Part shown: positions 18,072-26,332 of the stretch, one piece after another
Position numbering within the stretch: position 1 is the stretch's first letter
Layout of the letters: every line of letters begins with the position of its first letter
DNA from: Gammaproteobacteria bacterium
Lineage (GTDB): Bacteria > Pseudomonadota > Gammaproteobacteria > Nitrosococcales > Methylophagaceae
DNA: 64,000 bases
NCBI GenBank assembly: GCA_014859375.1
Contig: JACUUH010000001.1
Location: forward strand, 1-64,000
Direction of reading: 5' to 3'
Made by a program: the position numbers and the translations under genes
Notes under the pieces: model-generated
Databases searched by the model: none
The model's input: only the letters and a program-made list of their open reading frames with translations
Told to the model about the DNA's origin: nothing

Positions 18072-18435
18072 AAACTAACTTTGGTTAGTATTGTATGAGT
18101 TTAGGTGTATAAATCTTTAGTAAAGTGATCCAACCCGACCGAGTAGTAAAGAGCGTAGTTCTTTAGAAGTCCCGCATAACTAGTTTATATACCTAAACCT
18201 TTCCTTTAAAGCATTTGTGGTTGAGTGTTTTAAACGAAGGGTGCTTCCCATTCTTCGTATGGTTAAACCTTATTCTGAATGCATGTTGGGTATTCAGACC
18301 ATTGAATTGGTAAGGTTGGATTTGTTGTATAATTGCTCATTGGTTGGTTAGTTTACCGACAGATAATGCGGTGTAGTTCTTATAAGGGTTTTTTATGTCT
18401 CCTGACCTTAGGGCTACACCGTACTTTTTACTTTT
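18072..18435 (+). ncRNA. candidate large structured RNA, new family
   Basis: A gene-free stretch of about 445 nt downstream of phuZ and the zinc-ribbon gene is densely foldable. Helix A pairs 18099-18113 with 18184-18198 (15 bp, one G-U). CGAAG/CTTCG form a hairpin near 18234-18257. AACCTTA (18266) pairs with TAAGGTT (18311), enclosing TCTGAAT/ATTCAGA and CCA/TGG hairpins as a three-way junction. CGGTGTAG (18369) pairs with CTACACCG (18414) around TAAGG/CCTTA. A T-rich tail follows. No matching ORF exists on either strand. It resembles no RNA class I can name. Confidence 0.55.
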
Positions 18436-18518
18436 TATGCCGCAAAATTAGAAAAATCAATGAAAAAATATACGAACCCTTAATATTAAGATGAGTATGA
18501 ATAGAAGAGGGTGTTTTA

Positions 18519-18920
18519 ATGAGACGAGTAGGTTTAATCTACGACGTTGCCGATTTAAATCTTCTAGTGTTAAGAGACATTAGTAAAGCTTTAAGTTTTC
18601 TAAATCAACAAGAATATAGTGAAGAGGAGATTCTAGACTATTGGTATCAGAAACAGTTTAGATTACAAGGTAAGGTACTACTTCCATATAAGCCAACAAT
18701 TAGATTTGGTTCTATAGTACCTAACGACATAGATTGGTTAGTTGATACATGTGTCCATCCGGCACTTGGTAGAATACTTTGGAGACTAGTCTTAATACCT
18801 TCTGAAATAGGCGGTAGGGAATTAACTAAATATTCCATAACCGAAAGAACCTTAACATTAGAATACTTAGTTAACGCAGACATTAAGTTAAGTTCTATGT
18901 TTTATAAAACAAACACATAA
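18519..18920 (+). CDS. unknown small protein, cluster gene 1
   Basis: A 133-residue protein, first of nine tightly packed small genes after the candidate RNA. Contains a tryptophan-rich middle (DIDWLVDTCVHPALGRILWRLVLIP). No recognised domain or membrane segment. The AGAGGG ribosome site is modest. Confidence 0.6.
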   Translation: MRRVGLIYDVADLNLLVLRDISKALSFLNQQEYSEEEILDYWYQKQFRLQGKVLLPYKPTIRFGSIVPNDIDWLVDTCVHPALGRILWRLVLIPSEIGGRELTKYSITERTLTLEYLVNADIKLSSMFYKTNT

Positions 18921-18930
18921 GGAAAGTCTA

Positions 18931-19392
18931 ATGCGGATAATCCTGCCGAGCAAAGAATACACGGATATACTAAAAATAAAATCAGATAACTACTGTAACC
19001 ACAATAACTTACCAGAAATTCCAATGGAAGTTTGTTTCTTAATGGTAGAAGCGATGTTTGATACAGCTCACTTTTCTAGATTGCTATGGTGTAAGTCATA
19101 CGCAAGAATTGAAGATGCTGTAGCACATATCCCCTGGTGGACATATGAAGATGTGGAAATCACAGAGATGAGTGGTATGGCTAGAATCTCTCAGGACTAC
19201 TACGTTAATATAATAGATGAGTTATTCTTAGGTGTGATGGAACTAACACAAAAAATAGTACCTATTACGCACGAAAACGATCAATGGGTATTTTGGCTAA
19301 AGTCAAGGAACTCTTACGACATATTAATTGAAAAAGCAGAAGACTATCGAATAATGGTCTATAACGAAAAAATGAGAAATGGTGAATGGTAA
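18931..19392 (+). CDS. unknown small protein, cluster gene 2
   Basis: A 153-residue protein, 10 nt after the previous stop with an AAGGAAAG ribosome site. A segment DYYVNIIDELFLGVMELTQKIVP followed by a short tail echoes the layout of cluster genes 3 and 6. Function unknown. Confidence 0.6.
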   Translation: MRIILPSKEYTDILKIKSDNYCNHNNLPEIPMEVCFLMVEAMFDTAHFSRLLWCKSYARIEDAVAHIPWWTYEDVEITEMSGMARISQDYYVNIIDELFLGVMELTQKIVPITHENDQWVFWLKSRNSYDILIEKAEDYRIMVYNEKMRNGEW

Positions 19393-19856
19393 TGAAAAGT
19401 TTGTTAGTAAACGTAACCGAACTTAACTGTTACATTTCTAGTAGACTTATCCCACATCTTGGACCCTCAGCTGTTTCTAATAATTATTCAGAGATTATTA
19501 GACTAATGATAGAATCTGTACTTTACCCATATACCGATTTCCCTTATGATAATATTCATAGAGAGTTCTCGTTGTATGGGATAGACAGAAATGTATCAGA
19601 GGGTGTAATTGGTGACTTGAGTGTAATGGCATATAGGTTAGTTGGTTGGTATAAACGTCAATTTACCAGTTACGATGAACATGTATTTGACGTAATAGTT
19701 AAAGACGCTAACTGCGTGCAAATAGCCTACCTGGGCATTGCAAGAGTCCAAAGTCAACAGTCTCTAGAAGAACAGCTTAAGCAACAAATAATGAGTGACA
19801 TGGATAACGGTCACTTTATACCTGAGAAGACAAGACACCTGGCTGGTGTTTATTGA
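19386..19856 (+). CDS. unknown small protein, cluster gene 3
   Basis: A 156-residue protein overlapping the preceding stop (TAATG), so translation is probably coupled; ATG 19392 is an equally possible start. Contains GVIGDLSVMAYRLVGWYKRQF followed by a strand-like DVIVKDANCVQIAYLG, a helix-then-strand layout shared by several cluster genes. Function unknown. Confidence 0.6.
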   Translation: MVMKSLLVNVTELNCYISSRLIPHLGPSAVSNNYSEIIRLMIESVLYPYTDFPYDNIHREFSLYGIDRNVSEGVIGDLSVMAYRLVGWYKRQFTSYDEHVFDVIVKDANCVQIAYLGIARVQSQQSLEEQLKQQIMSDMDNGHFIPEKTRHLAGVY

Positions 19857-20227
19857 AGAAGGTGTTTAGCATGAAAGATGCAAAAGGCATAATTCTAAAC
19901 ACAAACTTACTTGATGGTACATCTCCGGAATATTTTGATGTTAACCCTATAGAAGTGTTGGCATTGATATTAGAATTAGTCGAGGATGTGGGTGACATAG
20001 AACTTGTTGATGACATTGAAGTAGCCCGTCGTTTTATAACGGGTAAATGGATGTCAGAACAAGGCGATGCTCTTGTTGATATAGAGAGAGCAGCTGATGT
20101 AGTTACTCAATTATCACAAGAAATAAGAACACGCTTTAAAAAGCACTTATCTGTTAAACCCAAAGATAAGAAATGGTTTGTTCTTAAAACAAGTAAGTTT
20201 GTAGTCGTGATAGGTGAACTTAAATGA
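19853..20227 (+). CDS. unknown small protein, cluster gene 4
   Basis: A 124-residue protein whose start overlaps the stop of the previous gene by 4 nt. ATG 19871 preceded by AAGAAGGTG is an alternative start (MKDAKGIILN). The first half is acidic (ELVEDVGDIELVDDIE), the end is basic. Function unknown. Confidence 0.55.
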   Translation: MKKVFSMKDAKGIILNTNLLDGTSPEYFDVNPIEVLALILELVEDVGDIELVDDIEVARRFITGKWMSEQGDALVDIERAADVVTQLSQEIRTRFKKHLSVKPKDKKWFVLKTSKFVVVIGELK

Positions 20228-20748
20228 CTATAGTAAGAAATTTCATAATGGACAGATCAGCCTTTCCATCAATACATGAAGAAATCTTGGGGCTTCTAAG
20301 AGAGCCCCAAGAGTCTTTTTATTATAACTTCGTTTACCTATTTAGTGTTATTTGTACAATAGACGATGTTTATGAATACTGGAAAGATTTCATAAATGAC
20401 GTTGATTGGATTAACCATAACTTAACCCCCTCTGGATTAGATGCTAACGATGCTATGTGGGAGTTAACTAACAGATACATTGAATTTCATCAGAATAATT
20501 ATAGACGTTTATATTTCCTAAGAAAACCTCCACCTGGTGTTGAGTACGTAGTTACTTCGTTGTCATTTATTACCGACACCACCTTATTAGTTGAGATAGA
20601 TCCTTTTGTTCAGCAAGATGATAATGAAATATATGCGCCTCCTTCAGATGAAATTTTAATGATGAAGAAAGTTGAAAAAGGTGAAAGACTTTACGGAAGT
20701 GATAATTATGAGAGATCAGTCCAACCATTACATTATCGTCCCTATTGA
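20224..20748 (+). CDS. unknown small protein, cluster gene 5
   Basis: A 174-residue protein overlapping the previous stop (ATGA). Helical N-terminal part with aromatic residues (YYNFVYLFSVICTIDDVYEYWKDF), then a strand-like region. Function unknown. Confidence 0.6.
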   Translation: MTIVRNFIMDRSAFPSIHEEILGLLREPQESFYYNFVYLFSVICTIDDVYEYWKDFINDVDWINHNLTPSGLDANDAMWELTNRYIEFHQNNYRRLYFLRKPPPGVEYVVTSLSFITDTTLLVEIDPFVQQDDNEIYAPPSDEILMMKKVEKGERLYGSDNYERSVQPLHYRPY

Positions 20749-21139
20749 TTCTGTGTATAACCCTCATACGGAAGACGGTTGTATATTAGACTCTTTAGGG
20801 ATAGATGTAGATTATTTAATTGAATTGGCTATTGTGGCTTTTAATTCCACGGAAAACAATAGAGCTATAGCGTTAGGGTTTGAAACAGATCCTTGGTCAA
20901 CAATAATGGATGATCTTATTGGCGCTGAAATTACAGACCTATTGTTTCACTTAACTCCCATGGAGCAAGAAAACGCTCTAGTTAAGATAGCTAATTTGGC
21001 ATGTAACTTAAGATGGTTATTCTTAAGTGTTATAGATAAAGTAAATCCATCTCTAAGACGAATGGATACTAATGTACGACTTAGTTTAGTAAAGCTTATA
21101 GGTACAACACCAGTGATAGGTATAACAAGAGGTTGGTAA
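20708..21139 (+). CDS. unknown small protein, cluster gene 6
   Basis: A 143-residue protein. The track starts at 20672, but ATG 20708 (MRDQSNHYIIVPID) gives a smaller overlap with the upstream gene and has a GGAAGTG site before it. Helices AIVAFN and NALVKIANLACNLRWLFLSVIDKV precede a C-terminal strand. Function unknown. Confidence 0.55.
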   Translation: MRDQSNHYIIVPIDSVYNPHTEDGCILDSLGIDVDYLIELAIVAFNSTENNRAIALGFETDPWSTIMDDLIGAEITDLLFHLTPMEQENALVKIANLACNLRWLFLSVIDKVNPSLRRMDTNVRLSLVKLIGTTPVIGITRGW

Positions 21140-21140
21140 C

Positions 21141-21578
21141 ATGGAACGAAAAATGACATTGGATCTTACAAAGGAACATGATTTGCTATTTAAAAAATTA
21201 GCCAGTCTACGTGTTATACCGGATAACTTAGATAAAATGATAAATGACACATTATTGTGTGTTAATCAGTTATCTATAGAAAGTTCGGAGCAAGAAATAA
21301 CATCAGTTGTTAAACCGATACTTACTTTCCAACCCACTTATCTGCAATGGTGCGTCTTCAACGGCGATGAAGTGTATGAGAGAGTCCCATATCCCGCACC
21401 TGTGGATGATGAATATAATTTTATTTTGAATACATTTGTAACTGTTGTAAAGTCGTTAGTCCAACGTTTAAATAAGTTTGCTATTTTCAAACAGAGTGAA
21501 GAAGGTACTCCAATGGAGGTCTCTATAAAGCTTTTGGAAATTAAACAACGAACTGGTGTAGTTTTGATTAAGAGGTAA
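21141..21578 (+). CDS. unknown small protein, cluster gene 7
   Basis: A 145-residue protein starting 1 nt after the previous stop. Two helical halves (LTKEHDLLFKKLASLRVIP; NFILNTFVTVVKSLVQRLNKF) and a C-terminal strand-rich end (LLEIKQRTGVVLIKR). Function unknown. Confidence 0.6.
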   Translation: MERKMTLDLTKEHDLLFKKLASLRVIPDNLDKMINDTLLCVNQLSIESSEQEITSVVKPILTFQPTYLQWCVFNGDEVYERVPYPAPVDDEYNFILNTFVTVVKSLVQRLNKFAIFKQSEEGTPMEVSIKLLEIKQRTGVVLIKR

Positions 21579-21580
21579 TC

Positions 21581-21916
21581 ATGCCTAAAATATTTATAGT
21601 CGAATACGATGACATACAACATGGTATAGACATCGTCAGATCTGTAATGTATGCAGATACGCCAAGAGGCGATCCATATATTGAACATGAGGTGAGAGTA
21701 GAGTTAGAGTTAATTCTGAACTTTATCTTAGGTCTACATTTCTGCTATATGGATGAAAGAGCTATAAAGTCCAAGGAGTATTATCACTCATGTAAGGCAA
21801 TACTTGAGAACTTATTGGATAAGCAAATTTATCGGTTTTTGTCCGACCAACCTTTGAAGAAGATTGACTTAACACCCAACAATCTTCTTTTATTTAAACT
21901 AGAGGAAGATCAATGA
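21581..21916 (+). CDS. unknown small protein, cluster gene 8
   Basis: A 111-residue protein 2 nt after the previous gene. A helical core (HEVRVELELILNFILGLHFCYMDERAIKS) is followed by a short C-terminal strand. Function unknown. Confidence 0.6.
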   Translation: MPKIFIVEYDDIQHGIDIVRSVMYADTPRGDPYIEHEVRVELELILNFILGLHFCYMDERAIKSKEYYHSCKAILENLLDKQIYRFLSDQPLKKIDLTPNNLLLFKLEEDQ

Positions 21917-22317
21917 CGTTAAAAGATTATTTGGAGTATGGTAATATTATCAGCTTCGATACTTATCCTGCAAGTATTATCGGTGCAAGATTTGAAGATG
22001 TAAAAGTTATGGCTCTCTTAGATAAAGAAACAGCCAAACAATACATAGACCCGGATACGTTGCATGTTAACGTATATCCATTGTTACCAGCTGGTTCACC
22101 AGATGATCCCGATGCTTACCAGTATGTTAAACTAAAACATCCAAACGGTAACATCACGGTGATAGGTACACCTTGGATTATCCCAGATACATTATCTATT
22201 GTTAATAAAGGTAACTTAACTATTCTTATTGAAGATGTTACAGTAACTGATAGAGAAGTAATCTTACGCGCAATTAAAGATAATGGTTATCAAGTAAAAC
22301 GTACCGAGTTAGTTTAG
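21913..22317 (+). CDS. conserved-looking small protein, cluster gene 9
   Basis: A 134-residue protein overlapping the previous stop by 4 nt. Begins MTLKDYLEYGNIISFDTYPASIIG, a beta-rich opening I associate with phage SH3-fold proteins of unknown role; the region HVNVYPLLPAGSPDDPDAYQYVKLKHPNG is also beta-rich. Last gene of the cluster; a terminator follows. Function unknown. Confidence 0.6.
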   Translation: MTLKDYLEYGNIISFDTYPASIIGARFEDVKVMALLDKETAKQYIDPDTLHVNVYPLLPAGSPDDPDAYQYVKLKHPNGNITVIGTPWIIPDTLSIVNKGNLTILIEDVTVTDREVILRAIKDNGYQVKRTELV

Positions 22318-22322
22318 GTTAT

Positions 22323-22348
22323 AGAGACAGTCCAACCGGACTGTCTCC
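22323..22348 (+). terminator. hairpin terminator of the small-gene cluster
   Basis: GAGACAGTCC / GGACTGTCTC stem with an AACC loop immediately after the last cluster gene. Confidence 0.75.
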
Positions 22349-22362
22349 AATTATACCCTTAA

Positions 22363-22398
22363 TTAAACTAAAGTCAAATACATACTACTAATTTGAAT
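22363..22398 (+). promoter_or_regulatory. early-type phage promoter
   Basis: TTAAACTAAAGTCAA followed by CATACTACTAATTTGAAT, the same block as at 344 and 12978, about 60 nt before the 22458 gene. Confidence 0.7.
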
Positions 22399-22457
22399 AA
22401 ACCTATTAAAGGTTACATATTAATTTAAAAAAATAAATAGCAAAAAGGAAAAAAGAA

Positions 22458-22619
22458 ATGTTTAATGAAATCTTGAAGACTTTGGCCGGTGCAGCACAAA
22501 ACAACCCACTATCGGCAATCGCCGCCGGTGGAGCGATTGTAGCAGCTGGTGCGGCAATAGTTGCCGCACGCCGTATCAAAGCGATGAACTGCAAAAAGAA
22601 AAACAAAGACTGCGAATAG
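22458..22619 (+). CDS. small alanine/glycine-rich membrane protein (too short for ORF track)
   Basis: A 53-residue ORF starting MFNEILKTLAG with an AAAAGGAAAA ribosome site. Residues 18-41 (AIAAGGAIVAAGAAIVAA) form one hydrophobic segment; the tail is basic with two cysteines (CKKKNKDCE). It sits directly behind an early-type promoter and in front of two terminators, so a short abundant transcript is likely. The layout matches the 429, 619 and 49686 genes. Confidence 0.7.
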   Translation: MFNEILKTLAGAAQNNPLSAIAAGGAIVAAGAAIVAARRIKAMNCKKKNKDCE

Positions 22620-22630
22620 TCTTTGTTTTT
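22602..22630 (+). terminator. terminator overlapping the stop of the 22458 gene
   Basis: AACAAAGACT / AGTCTTTGTT stem followed by TTT. Confidence 0.7.
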
Positions 22631-22631
22631 C

Positions 22632-22667
22632 AAAAAGAACCTTTTCATTAAGGTTCTTTTTTTTTTG
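22632..22667 (+). terminator. second tandem terminator
   Basis: AAGAACCTT / AAGGTTCTT stem followed by T8 or more. Two terminators in a row separate the tiny gene from the DNA polymerase gene. Confidence 0.8.
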
Positions 22668-22749
22668 TTCGAGTATGTCTTTTTTAGGTTAAAAAATAAA
22701 GCTTTGCCTTATACTGTTGATGAGCAAAAAAACATACGGGAGAATCGGT

Positions 22750-24945
22750 GTGGAAAATCATTTTATTTTAACCGCAGAAGAATACACCAAAACAAGAGAT
22801 TTAAATATAGTAGGTAACTATATTGAGGATGCCGCATTATTTCTTCACAAAAGAACAGGTAAACCTTTAGAACAATGTAAAGATTATGTCGTAAAGGTAA
22901 CTGGTGTAAATGGTAAGTATAGGTTACAAGACCCTGATGTGTTATCTTTAACTAAACATACGCCTGGTAATAGAGAGAAGGAAGTTATACCCTTTTCATT
23001 ATACCTTAAAGAAGTTGTTGAAGGAGATATGGTTATTTCACCAACCATGGCGGTATATGTACCTGCCAAGGTGAAGGTTTCTATCCTTTCTGAATTTATC
23101 GACAATAACATTAAAAGACGTAGTAAATCTAAGAAAGAAATGTTCGCTGCAAAAATGAGACACGATGAGTTACTAGAGACATTTAAGAATAACGAGCAGA
23201 CGTCCTTTAAGATTTCTAACAACTCGCTATCCGGCGCACAGGCTTCTACAGGTACTATCCTCTATAACAAGTCAGCTCACTCTACTTTAACGTCTACTTG
23301 TAGGACAGCTACTAGTTATGCCAATGCCAATAATGAAAAGTTCTTATTTGGTAATAGACATTACTGGAATCCGGATATAGTCAAGAATAACATTATCTCT
23401 ATTGTTAGAAATACTGACTATGTTTCATTAACGAAGACTTTAGAAACCTACGGCATTGTTCATCCAACAGTTGAACAAACAATGGATTGCATTACCTACT
23501 CTACCGACCTATATTGGAAAAGAAGCAAGAAGGTAATAACTGAAATAGAGCAATTGGTTAGAGGGTTAACCGATATAGAAAGAAGCGCTTTTGTTTATAC
23601 GGGTGACTTCTATCACTTAGCTAAGTATAATCCTGAAATCATGAGGGAGTTTCTTACACGTATAACTATCAAAGATACTTCCATTGTTGATAATCCCACA
23701 GGTTACTTAGATGAGTTAAATGAAGATTCGTTAGCATACGTTTCTCTTTTATGCGCTAAAGAAATTAATGGACGTCCTTTGTTTGAGGTGTTGGGTAAAA
23801 AAGAAGATGTCCCTAGGGATGATGTTACTGTTAACATTCTAGGTGCAACCGCTAAAAATTTAATAAATACCTTGAACCATTATCAATACCTTATTAAAGG
23901 GTTATGGAGAGTTAGATCTTTACCGGCGTCGGTGGCTAATATTAGAAGTAGTTTAAGAAGAGGTGTAGTAACCTCAGATACAGACTCCACTATTTTCTCT
24001 ACTCAATATTGGACAGAGTGGTATGTAGGTAAAATAGACTTTAGCGAACAATCTAAAGCTGTCTCCTACGCCATGACTTATTTAGTAACACAAAACGTGG
24101 CGCATATCCTTGCTACTATTTCAGCTTCAATGGGTGTTGATGAGAAACAAATGTTTAAGCTGGCTATGAAAAACGAATTTGCGTTTCCGGTGTTTGTACT
24201 AACATCCATAGCTAAACATTACTTTGCATTCATATCGGCTCAAGAAGGTAACGTATACAAAGAAATGGATATGGAGGTTAAGGGTGTTCAGTTAAAGGAT
24301 TCCAATATACCGCCACACATCATGGAAGCTTTTAAGGAACGTCTAAAGGATATAATGACTTCTGTAATGGAAGGTAAAATGTTAAGCATAGAAGACCTTA
24401 AGAAAAGAGTTTCTACCATCGAGTACGATATTATTAACTCAGTTAAAAGAGGGGATTCTAGATATCTAACAGGAACTAACATTAAAGAGAAAGGTTCTTA
24501 TGTGAATCCTTTGAGTTCACCGTTTGCACATTACTTAATGTGGCAGGAAGTATTCGCACCAAAGTATGGTGATGCACCAGAGCCACCTTACCAAGCCGTT
24601 AAGGTATCTGTGGAGTTAGATAATAATACTAAGTTAAAACTTTGGTTAAATGGACTCACCGACGTAGGTGTTAGAGATAGAATGGAGAGCTATCTAAAGA
24701 ATAGTAAGAAGAATGGTGTTAAGACGCTAATACTACCTAGGTCACTCATTGAGTCTAATGGGATACCAGATGAGATTATTAGTGCTATGAATATCAGAAA
24801 ACTTGTTTATTCTTGCGTTAGACCTTATTATCTTTTAATGGAATCTTTAGGGTTTTATATGGTCAATGATAATCTTACTAAACTTGTAAGTGATCTAGTA
24901 CCTCCTTATTCCGAAGAAGAACTTAATATGCTAGATAGGAAATAA
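22750..24945 (+). CDS. family B DNA polymerase, C-terminal half (motifs B and C)
   Basis: A protein of 731-742 residues. The start is uncertain: GTG 22750 has a GGGAG site 7 nt upstream, while ATG 22720 lacks one. Numbered from the ORF-track start, motif B is KISNNSLSGA (about 165-174; compare KxxxNSxYG), motif C is SDTDS (about 420-424), and a thumb-like KGVQLKDSNIPPHIMEAF follows near 540. Exonuclease and motif A are absent; they lie in the 53407-55098 protein on the other strand. The two together would make one polymerase for replication inside the phage nucleus. About 250 residues separate motifs B and C, far more than usual, so there is an insertion. Confidence 0.82.
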   Translation: MENHFILTAEEYTKTRDLNIVGNYIEDAALFLHKRTGKPLEQCKDYVVKVTGVNGKYRLQDPDVLSLTKHTPGNREKEVIPFSLYLKEVVEGDMVISPTMAVYVPAKVKVSILSEFIDNNIKRRSKSKKEMFAAKMRHDELLETFKNNEQTSFKISNNSLSGAQASTGTILYNKSAHSTLTSTCRTATSYANANNEKFLFGNRHYWNPDIVKNNIISIVRNTDYVSLTKTLETYGIVHPTVEQTMDCITYSTDLYWKRSKKVITEIEQLVRGLTDIERSAFVYTGDFYHLAKYNPEIMREFLTRITIKDTSIVDNPTGYLDELNEDSLAYVSLLCAKEINGRPLFEVLGKKEDVPRDDVTVNILGATAKNLINTLNHYQYLIKGLWRVRSLPASVANIRSSLRRGVVTSDTDSTIFSTQYWTEWYVGKIDFSEQSKAVSYAMTYLVTQNVAHILATISASMGVDEKQMFKLAMKNEFAFPVFVLTSIAKHYFAFISAQEGNVYKEMDMEVKGVQLKDSNIPPHIMEAFKERLKDIMTSVMEGKMLSIEDLKKRVSTIEYDIINSVKRGDSRYLTGTNIKEKGSYVNPLSSPFAHYLMWQEVFAPKYGDAPEPPYQAVKVSVELDNNTKLKLWLNGLTDVGVRDRMESYLKNSKKNGVKTLILPRSLIESNGIPDEIISAMNIRKLVYSCVRPYYLLMESLGFYMVNDNLTKLVSDLVPPYSEEELNMLDRK

Positions 24946-24952
24946 AGAAAAT

Positions 24953-24982
24953 AATACAAGGAGGGTTTACCCTCCTTGTATT
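24953..24982. terminator. bidirectional terminator
   Basis: AATACAAGGAGGGT / ACCCTCCTTGTATT with a 2-nt gap lies between the convergent polymerase and 24982 genes; it overlaps the last base of the 24982 gene. Confidence 0.8.
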
Positions 24983-26070
24983 TATAAGTACTCTTCTATT
25001 TCTTCTTTTAAAAAGTTTCTAACGTACTTGGCAAGTTCAGAAGAACCCATCTGCTCTAATCCCTTATCAGATCTCAATCTTCTCAGACTTTTGGTTATTG
25101 TATTAATTTCCATTTTGTTCTGATAAGTATTGGTTCTTTCATTCCAAAGTAATAACATTGCTATTAACTCTAACCTCGATAAAGTTAACGCCCAATTGAC
25201 CTGTCTGGTAAAAGGCATTTGAGGTATTTCCATTACTTGGCGGATAGAACTAGCTAACACTCCTTCTATAGCTTCAATAACTTCCTTAAAAGGTAAGTTC
25301 TTATCAAGGTAGGTGTGTAAGACAGTTTTAACGCTGTTAATTAAATTACTTTGATAGGTATTCATGTAGAATGGATGGTTATCCTTAGCTTCTTTAATTT
25401 CTTCACCATTAAATATCTTTATAAACATATTTAGGTAGGCAACATCTAAGAATGATCTTAAAGAGTTAGGTAGTAAGTATCCAGCTATGAATTGTCTGGT
25501 AGTTCTAGGGTTATCTGAATTTTCTAATAACTCTCTTTTTCTCCACAGGTGATACATTATACCTAACATAGGTAAGTTAATTAGTATAACTGACAACCCT
25601 TGTTCATCTGAATACTCTTCGCCCATCGGTAAATTTAAAGTCATGTCAGACTTAGGGTGTTTAAGAAATCTAATAGGCGATAGGTTTTCCCAGTTAGAAG
25701 TAATAGCGTGTAGTTCAAACTCCTCTTCCGTGAGTATGATAATTTCTTCGCTATCTTTACCTAAGAATATACCGGGGCTAAAAACAGACCCCGTGGTGTA
25801 AGATGAAGTGAACTTAAAATGTCTAGATAACTCAGAGGTATAATCGGATAACATGTCTCGATATTGTAACAGACTATTGTCTTCTATGTTAGGTAGCGTA
25901 TGTAACAATCTCACAAGTAGGTGATTGGATCTTACCGCGTACCCAGAGTTTCTATAATAGTTTATGACACGTTCTAAATTATCACGTTGTTTATTCTTTA
26001 CGTAGTCTAACCTAGGGAATGATACTTGATGAACATTATATCCCAAAGGTTTATTAAATATAGTATACAT
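24982..26070 (-). CDS. unknown 362-residue protein
   Basis: Not recognised. A helical protein with no membrane segment or catalytic motif that I can name. Single minus-strand gene convergent with the polymerase half and divergent from ChmA. A TATGTAAAAAAATACTTT-type motif lies about 55 nt upstream of its start. Confidence 0.6.
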   Translation of the reverse strand: MYTIFNKPLGYNVHQVSFPRLDYVKNKQRDNLERVINYYRNSGYAVRSNHLLVRLLHTLPNIEDNSLLQYRDMLSDYTSELSRHFKFTSSYTTGSVFSPGIFLGKDSEEIIILTEEEFELHAITSNWENLSPIRFLKHPKSDMTLNLPMGEEYSDEQGLSVILINLPMLGIMYHLWRKRELLENSDNPRTTRQFIAGYLLPNSLRSFLDVAYLNMFIKIFNGEEIKEAKDNHPFYMNTYQSNLINSVKTVLHTYLDKNLPFKEVIEAIEGVLASSIRQVMEIPQMPFTRQVNWALTLSRLELIAMLLLWNERTNTYQNKMEINTITKSLRRLRSDKGLEQMGSSELAKYVRNFLKEEIEEYL

Positions 26071-26332
26071 GAATTGGCCTTTTAATATCTTTGTCTATAG
26101 GATGAAAGCTTTAAAAGTCTGTATATGTAAAAAAATACTTTATATACTTAATACTATAGAAAGGTTATCTTTCCTATTGAGTAGCGCTTAGCTACTCAAT
26201 TGCAGTAGATTATAAACCTAATTTAAAATATTTTTAAACACATATTACTTATTTGAATGAGTGCAGGTATTAATTTGCAGCATTCTTTTTCGAAAAAGTA
26301 ATGTAAAACCAAAAACCATGAAGGAGTAATAC
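26071..26332. promoter_or_regulatory. divergent promoter region before chmA
   Basis: Holds three recognisable elements: a TATGTAAAAAAATACTTT-type motif near 26124, a perfect hairpin ATTGAGTAGC / GCTACTCAAT (26176-26200), and an early-type promoter CATATTACTTATTTGAAT (26241-26258). The early element points to chmA about 75 nt away. The AAGTCAA upstream block is missing here. Confidence 0.6.

Noticed and set aside
21338-21688. Minus-strand 116-residue ORF
   Set aside because: Shadow of the plus-strand cluster genes 7 and 8, which have coupled starts and matching codon use.
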